In this document: in pieces, positions 12,801 through 24,800 of the stretch
Layout: the number at the start of each line of letters is the position of its first letter
How positions within the stretch are numbered: the first letter of the stretch is position 1
Origin: Nemertoderma westbladi
Lineage: Eukaryota; Xenacoelomorpha; Nemertodermatida; Nemertodermatidae
Assembly (NCBI GenBank): GCA_032718475.1
Contig: JAUCBJ010006292.1
Coordinates: forward strand, 1 to 41,867
Direction of reading: 5' to 3'
DNA length: 41,867 bases
The notes under the pieces: model-generated
The model's database searches: none
The model's input: only the letters and a program-made list of their open reading frames with translations
What the model was told of the DNA's origin: nothing
Program-made: the position numbers and the translations under genes

Positions 12801-15800
12801 AAGATATTAAAACCACCCATCGTGCCGAAAGGTAAGATATTAAAACCATCAACCGTGTTGAAAGGTTAAGATATTAAAACCATCAACCGTGCTGAAAGGT
12901 AAGATATTAAAACCATCAACCGTGCTGAAAGGTAAGATATTAAAACCATCAACCGTGCTGAGGTAAGATTAAGATATTAAAACCATCAACCGTGCTGAAA
13001 GGTAAGATATTAAAACCATCAACCGTGCTGAAAGGTAAGATATTAAAACCATCAACCGTGCTGAAAGGTAAGATATTAAAACCATCAACCGTGCTGAGGT
13101 AAGATATTAAAACCATCAACCGTGCTGAAAGGTGAGATATTAAAACCATCAACCGTGCTGAAAGGTAAGATATTAAAACCATCAACCGTGCTCAGGTAAG
13201 ATTAAGATATTAAAACCTTCAACCGTGCTGAGGTAAGATATTAAAACCATCAACCGTGCTGAAAGGTAAGATATTAAAACCATCAACCGCGGTGAAAGGT
13301 AAGATATTAAAACCATCAACCGTGCTGAAAGGTGAGATATTAAAACCATCAACCGTGCTGAGGTAAGATATTAAAACCATCAACCGTGCTGAGGTAAGAT
13401 ATTAAAACCTTCAACCGTGCTGAGGTAAGATATTAAAACCATCAACCGAGCTGAAAGGTAAGATATTAAAACCATCAACCGTGCTGAAAGGTTAAGATAT
13501 TAAAACCATCAATCGTGCTGAAAGGTAAGATATTAAAACCATCAACCGTGCTGAAAGGTAAGATATTAAAACCTTCAACCGTGCTGAGGTAAGATATTAA
13601 AACCATCAACCGTGCTGAAAGGTAAGATATTAAAACCATCAACCGTGCTGAGGTAAGATATTAAAACCATCAACCGTGCTGAGGTAAGATATTAAAACCA
13701 TCAACCGTACTGAGGTAAGATATTAAAACCTTCAACCGTGCTGAGGTAAGATATTAAAACCATCAACCGTGCTGAAAGGTAAGATATTAAAACCATCAAC
13801 CGTGCTGAGGTAAGATATTAAAACCATCAACCGTGCTGAAAGTTAAGATGTTAAAACCATCAACTGTGCTGAGGTAAGATATTAAAACCATCAACCGTGC
13901 TGAAAGGTAAGATATTAAAACCTTCAACCGTGCTGAGGTAAGATATTAAAACCATCAACCGTGCTGAAAGGTAAGATATTAAAACCATCAACCGTGCTGA
14001 GGTAAGATATTAAAACCATCAACCGTGCTGAGGTAAGATATTAAAACCTTCAACCGTGCTGAGGTAAGATATTAAAACCATCAAACGTGCTGAGGTAAGA
14101 TATTAAAACCATCAACCGTGCTGAAAGGTAAGATATTAAAACCATCAACCGTGGTGCTGAAAGGTAAGATATTAAAACCATCAACCATGCTGAAAGGTTA
14201 AGATATTAAAACCACCCATCATGCCGAAAGGTAAGATATTAAAACCATCAACCGTGCTGAAAGGTTAAGATATTAAAACCATCAACCGTGCTGAAAGGTA
14301 AGATATTAAAACCATCAACCGTGCTGAGGTAAGATATTAAAACCATCAACCGTGCTGAAAGGTAAGATATTAAAACCATCAACCGTGCTGAAAGGTAAGA
14401 TATTAAAACCATCAACCGTGCCGAGGTAAGATTAAGATATTAAAACCATCAACCGTGCTGAAAGGTAAGGTATTAAAACCATCAACAGTGCTGAAAGGTA
14501 AGATATTAAAACCATCAACCGTGCTGAAAGGTAAGATATTAAAACCATCAATCGTGCCGAAAGGTAAGATATTAAAACCATCAACCGTGCTGAAAGGTAA
14601 GATATTAAAACCATCAACCGTGCTGAAAGGTAAAATATTAAAACCATCAGCCGTGCTGAAAGGTAAGATATTAAAACCATCAACCGTGCTGAAAGGTAAA
14701 ATATTAAAACCATCAGCCGTGCTGAGGTAAGATATTAAAACCATCAACCGTGCTGAGGTAAGATATTAAAACCATCAACCGTGCTGAGGTAAGATATTAA
14801 AACCATTAACCGTGCTGAAAGGTAAGATATTAAAACCATCAACCGTGCTAAGGTAAGATTAAGATATTAAAACCATCAACCGTGCTGAAAGGTAAGGTAT
14901 TAAAACCATCAACAGTGCTGAAAGGTAAGATATTAAAACCATCAACCGTGCTGAAAGGTAAGATATTAAAACCATCAACCGTGCTGAAAGGTAAGATATT
15001 AAAACCATCAACCGTTCTGAGGTAAGATATTAAAACCATCAACCGTGCTGAAAGGTAAGATATTAAAATCATCAACCGTGCTGAAAGGTAATATATTAAA
15101 ACTATCAACCGTGCTGAGGTAAGATATTAAAACCTTCAACCGTGCTGAGGTAAGATATTAAAACCATCAACCGTGCTGAAAGGTAAGATATTAAAACCAT
15201 CAACCGTGCTGAAAGGTAAGATATTAAAACCACCAACCGTGCTGAGGTAAGATATTAAAACCACCAACCGTGCTGAGGTAAGATATTAAAACCATCAACC
15301 GTGCTGAGGTAAGATATTAAAACCATCAACCGTGCTGAGGTAAGATATTAAAACCATCAACCGTGCTGAGGTAAGATATTAAAACCATCAACCGTGCTGA
15401 AAGGTAAGATATTAAAACCATCAACCGTGCTGAGGTAAGATATTAAAACCATCAACCGTGGTGAGGTAAGATATTAAAACCATCAATCGTGCTGAAAGGT
15501 AAGATATTAAAACCATCAACCATGCTGAGGTAAGATATTAAAACAATCAATCGTGCTGAAAGGTAAGATATTAAAACCATCAACCATGCTGAAAGGTTAA
15601 GATATTAAAACCATCAATCGTGCCGAAAGGTAAGATATTAAAACCATCAACCGTGCTGAGGTAAGATATTAAAACCATCAACCGTGCTGAAAGGTAAGAT
15701 ATTAAAACCATCAACCGTGCTGAGGTAAGATATTAAAACCATCAACCGTGCTGAGGTAAGATATTAAAACCATCAATCGTGCTGAAAGGTAAGATATTAA

Positions 15801-18800
15801 AACCATCAATCGTGCTGAAAGGTAAGATATTAAAACCATCAATCGTGCTGAAAGGTAAGATATTAAAACCATCAACCATGCTGAAAGGATAAGATATTAA
15901 AACCATCAATCGTGCTGAAAGGTAAGATATTAAAACCATCAACCGTGCTGAAAGGTAAGATATTAAAACCATCAACCGTGCTGAAAGGTAAAATATTAAA
16001 ACCATCAGCCGTGCTGAGGTAAGATATTAAAACCATCAACCGTGCTGAGGTAAGATATTAAAACCATCAATCGTGCTGAAAGGTAAGATATTAAAACCAT
16101 CAACCATGCTGAAAGGTTAAGATATTAAAACCATCAATCGTGCCGAAAGGTAAGATATTAAAACCATCAACCGTGATGAAAGGTAAGATATTAAAACCAT
16201 CAACCGTGCTGAAAGGTAAGATATTAAAACCATCAACCGTGCTGAAAGGTAAGATATTAAAACCATCAACCGTGCTGAAAGGTAAGATATTAAAACCATC
16301 AACCGTGCTGAGGTAAGATATTAAAACCATCAACCGTGCTGAAAGGTAAGATATTAAAACCATCAACCGTGCTGAAAGGTATTATATTAAAACCATCAAC
16401 CGTGCTGAGGTAAGATATTAAAACCATCAACCGTGCTGAAAGGTAAGATATTAAAACCATCAACCGTGCTGAAAGGTAAGATATTAAAACCATCAACCGT
16501 GCTGAGGTAAGATATTAAAACCATCAACCGTGCTGAAAGGTAAGATATTAAAACCATCAACCGTGCCGAGGTAAGATTAAGATATTAAAACCATCAACCG
16601 TGCTGAAAGGTGAGATATTAAAACCATCAACCGTGCTGAGGTAAGATATTAAAACCATCAACCGTGCTGAGGTAAGATATTAAAACCTTCAACCGTGCTG
16701 AGGTAAGATATTAAAACCATCAACCGAGCTGAAAGGTAAGATATTAAAACCATCAACCGTGCTGAAAGGTTAAGATATTAAAACCATCAATCGTGCTGAA
16801 AGGTAAGATATTAAAACCATCAACCGTGCTGAAAGGTAAGATATTAAAACCTTCAACCGTGCTGAGGTAAGATATTAAAACCATCAACCGTGCTGAAAGG
16901 TAAGATATTAAAACCATCAACCGTGCTGAGGTAAGATATTAAAACCATCAACCGTGCTGAGGTAAGATATTAAAACCATCAACCGTACTGAGATAAGATA
17001 TTAAAACCTTCAACCGTGCTGAGGTAAGATATTAAAACCATCAACCGTGCTGAAAGGTAAGATATTAAAACCATCAACCGTGCTGAGGTAAGATATTAAA
17101 ACCATCAACCGTGCTGAAAGTTAAGATGTTAAAACCATCAACCGTGCTGAGGTAAGATATTAAAACCATCAACCGTGCTGAAAGGTAAGATATTAAAACC
17201 TTCAACCGTGCTGAGGTAAGATATTAAAACCATCAACCGTGCTGAGGTAAGATATTAAAACCATCAACCGTGCTGAAAGTTAAGATGTTAAAACCATCAA
17301 CCGTGCTGAAAGGTAAGATATTAAAACCATCAACCGTGCTGAGGTAAGATATTAAAACCATCAACCGTGCTGAGGTAAGATATTAAAACCTTCAACCGTG
17401 CTGAGGTAAGATATTAAAACCATCAAACGTGCTGAGGTAAGATATTAAAACCATCAACCGTGCTGAAAGGTAAGATATTAAAACCATCAACCGTGGTGCT
17501 GAAAGGTAAGATATTAAAACCATCAACCATGCTGAAAGGTTAAGATATTAAAACCACCCATCGTGCCGAAAGGTAAGATATTAAAACCATCAACCGTGCT
17601 GAAAGGTTAAGATATTAAAACCATCAACCGTGCTGAAAGGTAAGATATTAAAACCATCAACCGTGCTGAGGTAAGATATTAAAACCATCAACCGTGCTGA
17701 AAGGTAAGATATTAAAACCATCAACCGTGCTGAAAGGTAAGATATTAAAACCATCAACCGTGCCGAGGTAAGATTAAGATATTAAAACCATCAACCGTGC
17801 TGAAAGGTAAGGTATTAAAACCATCAACAGTGCTGAAAGGTAAGATATTAAAACCATCAACCGTGCTGAAAGGTAAGATATTAAAACCATCAATCGTGCC
17901 GAAAGGTAAGATATTAAAACCATCAACCGTGCTGAAAGGTAAGATATTAAAACCATCAACCGTGCTGAAAGGTAAAATATTAAAACCATCAGCCGTGCTG
18001 AAAGGTAAGATATTAAAACCATCAACCGTGCTGAAAGGTAAAATATTAAAACCATCAGCCGTGCTGAGGTAAGATATTAAAACCATCAACCGTGCTGAGG
18101 TAAGATATTAAAACCATCAACCGTGCTGAGGTAAGATATTAAAACCATCAACCGTGCTGAAAGGTAAGATATTAAAACCATCAACCGTGCTGAGGTAAGA
18201 TTAAGATATTAAAACCATCAACCGTGCTGAAAGGTAAGGTATTAAAACCATCAACAGTGCTGAAAGGTAAGATATTAAAACCATCAACCGTGCTGAAAGG
18301 TAAAATATTAAAACCATCAGCCGTGCTGAGGTAAGATATTAAAACCATCAACCGTGCTGAGGTAAGATATTAAAACCATCAATCGTGCTGAAAGGTAAGA
18401 TATTAAAACCATCAACCATGCTGAAAGGTTAAGATATTAAAACCATCAATCGTGCCGAAAGGTAAGATATTAAAACCATCAACCGTGCTGAAAGGTAAGA
18501 TATTAAAACCATCAACCGTGCTGAAAGATTAAGATATTAAAACCATCAACCGTGCTGAAAGGTAAGATATTAAAACCATCAACCGTGATGAAAGGTAAGA
18601 TATTAAAACCATCAACCGTGCTGAAAGGTAAGATATTAAAACCATCAACCGTGCTGAAAGGTAAGATATTAAAACCATCAACCGTGCTGAAAGGTATTAT
18701 ATTAAAACCATCAACCGTGCTGAGGTAAGATATTAAAACCATCAACCGTGCTGAAAGGTAAGATATTAAAACCATCAACCGTGCTGAAAGGTAAGATATT

Positions 18801-21800
18801 AAAACCATCAACCGTGCTGAGGTAAGATATTAAAACCATCAACCGTGCTGAAAGGTAAGATATTAAAACCATCAACCGTGCCGAGGTAAGATTAAGATAT
18901 TAAAACCATCAACCGTGCTGAAAGGTGAGATATTAAAACCATCAACCGTGCTGAGGTAAGATATTAAAACCATCAACCGTGCTGAGGTAAGATATTAAAA
19001 CCTTCAACCGTGCTGAGGTAAGATATTAAAACCATCAACCGAGCTGAAAGGTAAGATATTAAAACCATCAACCGTGCTGAAAGGTTAAGATATTAAAACC
19101 ATCAATCGTGCTGAAAGGTAAGATATTAAAACCATCAACCGTGCTGAAAGGTAAGATATTAAAACCTTCAACCGTGCTGAGGTAAGATATTAAAACCATC
19201 AACCGTGCTGAAAGGTAAGATATTAAAACCATCAACCGTGCTGAGGTAAGATATTAAAACCATCAACCGTGCTGAGGTAAGATATTAAAACCATCAACCG
19301 TACTGAGGTAAGATATTAAAACCTTCAACCGTGCTGAGGTAAGATATTAAAACCATCAACCGTGCTGAAAGGTAAGATATTAAAACCATCAACCATGCTG
19401 AGGTAAGATATTAAAACCATCAACCGTGCTGAAAGTTAAGATGTTAAAACCATCAACCGTGCTGAGGTAAGATATTAAAACCATCAACCGTGCTGAAAGG
19501 TAAGATATTAAAACCTTCAACCGTGCTGAGGTAAGATATTAAAACCATCAACCGTGCTGAAAGGTAAGATATTAAAACCATCAACCGTGCTGAGGTAAGA
19601 TATTAAAACCATCAACCGTGCTGAGGTAAGATATTAAAACCTTCAACCGTGCTGAGGTAAGATATTAAAACCATCAAACGTGCTGAGGTAAGATATTAAA
19701 ACCATCAACCGTGCTGAAAGGTAAGATATTAAAACCATCAACCGTGGTGCTGAAAGGTAAGATATTAAAACCATCAACCATGCTGAAAGGTTAAGATATT
19801 AAAACCACCCATCGTGCCGAAAGGTAAGATATTAAAACCATCAACCGTGCTGAAAGGTTAAGATATTAAAACCATCAACCGTGCTGAAAGGTAAGATATT
19901 AAAACCATCAACCGTGCTGAGGTAAGATATTAAAACCATCAACCGTGCTGAAAGGTAAGATATTAAAACCATCAACCGTGCTGAAAGGTAAGATATTAAA
20001 ACCATCAACCGTGCCGAGGTAAGATTAAGATATTAAAACCATCAACCGTGCTGAAAGGTAAGGTATTAAAACCATCAACAGTGCTGAAAGGTAAGATATT
20101 AAAACCATCAACCGTGCTGAAAGGTAAGATATTAAAACCATCAATCGTGCCGAAAGGTAAGATATTAAAACCATCACCCGTGCTGAAAGGTAAGATATTA
20201 AAACCATCAACCGTGCTGAAAGGTAAAATATTAAAACCATCAGCCGTGCTGAAAGGTAAGATATTAAAACCATCAACCGTGCTGAAAGGTAAAATATTAA
20301 AACCATCAGCCGTGCTGAGGTAAGATATTAAAACCATCAACCGTGCTGAGGTAAGATATTAAAACCATCAACCGTGCTGAGGTAAGATATTAAAACCATC
20401 AACCGTGCTGAAAGGTAAGATATTAAAACCATCAACCGTGCTGAGGTAAGATTAAGATATTAAAACCATCAACCGTGCTGAAAGGTAAGGTATTAAAACC
20501 ATCAACAGTGCTGAAAGGTAAGATATTAAAACCATCAACCGTGCTGAAAGGTAAGATATTAAAACCATCAACCGTGCTGAAAGGTAAGATATTAAAACCA
20601 TCAACCGTTCTGAGGTAAGATATTAAAACCATCAACCGTGCTGAAAGGTAAGATATTAAAATCATCAACCGTGCTGAAAGGTAATATATTAAAACTATCA
20701 ACCGTGCTGAGGTAAGATATTAAAACCTTCAACCGTGCTGAGGTAAGATATTAAAACCATCAACCGTGCTGAAAGGTAAGATATTAAAACCATCAACCGT
20801 GCTGAAAGGTAAGATATTAAAACCACCAACCGTGCTGAGGTAAGATATTAAAACCACCAACCGTGCTGAGGTAAGATATTAAAACCATCAACCGTGCTGA
20901 GGTAAGATATTAAAACCATCAACCGTGCTGAGGTAAGATATTAAAACCATCAACCGTGCTGAGGTAAGATATTAAAACCATCAACCGTGCTGAAAGGTAA
21001 GATATTAAAACCATCAACCGTGCTGAGGTAAGATATTAAAACCATCAACCGTGGTGAGGTAAGATATTAAAACCATCAATCGTGCTGAAAGGTAAGATAT
21101 TAAAACCATCAACCATGCTGAGGTAAGATATTAAAACCATCAATCGTGCTGAAAGGTAAGATATTAAAACCATCAACCATGCTGAAAGTTTAAGATATTA
21201 AAACCATCAATCGTGCCGAAAGGTAAGATATTAAAACCATCAACCGTGCTGAGGTAAGATATTAAAACCATCAACCGTGCTGAAAGGTAAGATATTAAAA
21301 CCATCAACCGTGCTGAGGTAAGATATTAAAACCATCAACCGTGCTGAGGTAAGATATTAAAACCATCAATCGTGCTGAAAGGTAAGATATTAAAACCATC
21401 AATCGTGCTGAAAGGTAAGATATTAAAACCATCAATCGTGCTGAGGTAAGATATTAAAACCATCAATCGTGCTGAAAGGTAAGATATTAAAACCATCAAT
21501 CGTGCTGAAAGGTAAGATATTAAAACCATCAATCGTGCTGAAAGGTAAGATATTAAAACCATCAACCATGCTGAAAGGTTAAGATATTAAAACCATCAAT
21601 CGTGCTGAAAGGTAAGATATTAAAACCATCAACCGTGCTGAAAGGTAAGATATTAAAACCATCAACCGTGCTGAAAGGTAAAATATTAAAACCATCAGCC
21701 GTGCTGAGGTAAGATATTAAAACCATCAACCGTGCTGAGGTAAGATATTAAAACCATCAATCGTGCTGAAAGGTAAGATATTAAAACCATCAACCATGCT

Positions 21801-24800
21801 GAAAGGTTAAGATATTAAAACCATCAATCGTGCCGAAAGGTAAGATATTAAAACCATCAACCGTGCTGAAAGGTAAGATATTAAAACCATCAACCGTGCT
21901 GAAAGATTAAGATATTAAAACCATCAACCGTGCTGAAAGGTAAGATATTAAAACCATCAACCGTGATGAAAGGTAAGATATTAAAACCATCAACCGTGCT
22001 GAAAGGTAAGATATTAAAACCATCAACCGTGCTGAAAGGTAAGATATTAAAACCATCAACCGTGCTGAAAGGTATTATATTAAAACCATCAACCGTGCTG
22101 AGGTAAGATATTAAAACCATCAACCGTGCTGAAAGGTAAGATATTAAAACCATCAACCGTGCTGAAAGGTAAGATATTAAAACCATCAACCGTGCTGAGG
22201 TAAGATATTAAAACCATCAATCGTGCTGAAAGGTAAGATATTAAAACCATCAACCATGCGGAAAGGTTAAGATATTAAAACCACCCATCGTGCCGAAAGG
22301 TAAGATATTAAAACCATCAACCGTGTTGAAAGGTTAAGATATTAAAACCATCAACCGTGCTGAAAGGTAAGATATTAAAACCATCAACCGTGCTGAAAGG
22401 TAAGATATTAAAACCATCAACCGTGCTGAGGTAAGATTAAGATATTAAAACCATCAACCGTGCTGAAAGGTAAGATATTAAAACCATCAACCGTGCTGAA
22501 AAGTAAGATATTAAAACCATCAACCGTGCTGAAAGGTAAGATATTAAAACCATCAACCGTGCTGAGGTAAGATATTAAAACCATCAACCGTGCTGAAAGG
22601 TAAGATATTAAAACCATCAACCGTGCTGAAAGGTAAGATATTAAAACCATCAACCGTGCTGAGGTAAGATTAAGATATTAAAACCATCAACCGTGCTGAA
22701 AGGTAAGGTATTAAAACCATCAACCGTGCTGAAAGGTAAGATATTAAAACCATCAACCGTGCTGGAGGTAAGATATTAAAACCATCAACCGTGCTGAAAG
22801 GTAAGATATTAAAACCATCAACCGTGCTGAAAGGTAAGATATTAAAACCATCAACCGTGCTGAGGTAAGATATTAAAACCATCAACCGTGCTGAGGTAAG
22901 ATATTAAAACCATCAACCGTGCTGAAAGGTATGATATTAAAACCATCAGCCGTGCTGAGGTAAGATATTAAAACCTTCAACCGTGCTGAGGTAAGATATT
23001 AAAACCATCAACCGTGCTGAAAGGTAAGATATTAAAACCATCAACCGTGCTGAGGTAAGATATTAAAACCTTCAACCGTGCTGAGGTAAGATATTAAAAC
23101 CATCAACCGTGCTGAAAGGTAAGATATTAAAACCATCAGCCGTGCTGAGGTAAGATATTAAAACCTTCAACCGTGCTGAGGTAAGATATTAAAACCATCA
23201 ACCGTGCTGAAAGGTAAGATATTAAAACCATCAACCGCGGTGAAAGGTAAGATATTAAAACCATCAACCGTGCTGAAAGGTGAGATATTAAAACCATCAA
23301 CCGTGCTGAGGTAAGATATTAAAACCATCAACCGTGCTGAGGTAAGATATTAAAACCTTCAACCTCAGGTAAAATATAGACCTGGAAATACTACATGACA
23401 CCTTGTATGTCCGCAATTTACCTCTTTACCATAGGCTGCCACTGTACTCAACCCTACCGTACTTGGCCGTCTTTAACCACTCGCTACAATGTAAGGATAG
23501 TGTATATTAACCATGAACCATCACGGCCACAATGATTAATTATACATTCTAGCTACTAAATTAGGTAGGACAGTTACACTCATAGAGAATTGCGACCGGT
23601 ATATTTATAGTTTATTATTGTTACTTCGAGTTATTCGATTCGAGTATTAGTTACTTCCAACCCGGAGGTTACCGGTTCGAGCCCACCTGGACGTCATTGC
23701 TGACTTCGCAAAAGCTGTGCCCAACAAACAGTTATAATAATATGAAGCCACTCATTCACCCATAACACCAATAATAAACCTTAGTTTGTATCATAAAATG
23801 TTCAATAATGTTGGTCCCTGAAGATAAAATTACACCTTAGTATTTTTATGTACAATTAAATATATAAATAAGATATAATGTTACGGGCATATAAAACGAG
23901 GAACCAAATAAATATCTGTACTTTTTATTTTTAGATATCGATACGATTATATGGATGACATCATATACCCAGATGGTTAGTATTGTATTATTGTGGGGCG
24001 AGTCAAAACTGCGAGCCATGAGCGAGCTGTTATAATTATACTATGGCCGTTTTCCAAACGTCTGTTAGTCTGTGGGGGTGTGTCCGGGTATGTGTGTGTC
24101 GGAAGCCATAATTGTCGGAAGCCAAGATCTGAATAGGCCTATGCAGTATAACTAGCCATAATAAAATTATAATTGTTCGCTAATATGGCTTGCAGCTTTT
24201 GCTGCACGAAGCAAAATTGTGTAATTCCCGTATATTTTAGAATATAAGTCACTTTTTAGATGAGCTGTTTGCCACGATTTGGGACGTTTAATAAACTTAT
24301 TTATTTTGCAGATGATCTGGTTTTCCAGGAGGGACGAATTCACATTGACTTCGGGCGATTATGTGACAGAATGCCAAACTCCGAAGGTTGCAAAGAAATG
24401 GTCAGACAAGCATTGGTCTACGTCAACTATATGCTTGACAATGTTGATATCGGACAAATGCTCGAAAATGTTGATATCGACCAAATTATGAATAACCTAA
24501 ATTTCGACGAGATATTGAACAACATGAATCTCGATGAGTTGATGGCAAATTTCGGAAATATCGATCTCGAACACTTCGATATGGAACAGGTGCAACAATT
24601 CCTCCAGGATTCAGGGTGAGTAGTTTTAGTGATTATAAGTAATAGTTGATACAAGTTCAGTTCCTGATGAGTATTGCAACAAACCTTGCTGTGTGTTTTT
24701 AATACAATTTGGCTTTTCGGTTATTTTTCTTATATATTTTTTGCTAAAACATACAGTAGGCAGGCCCCTACATAATACTGTAACAGGACGGGTTTTTGTT

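Noticed and set aside
2062-22885. Many open frames with decapeptide or undecapeptide repeats (for example TVDGFNILPFS, ARLMVLISYLS, VLKGKILKPS) as genes
   Set aside because: They are three frames of the same 33-bp satellite on both strands, interrupted wherever a 31- or 34-bp unit occurs. They lie in intron 3 and have no independent start context.
2045-23378. CRISPR array
   Set aside because: Units are contiguous with no unique spacers, and the sequence is eukaryotic.
24260-24311. Start of an independent gene at ATG 24260
   Set aside because: The acceptor TTTTGCAG at 24311 and the exact phase match to exon 4 show that exon 5 begins at 24312. The upstream codons are intron.
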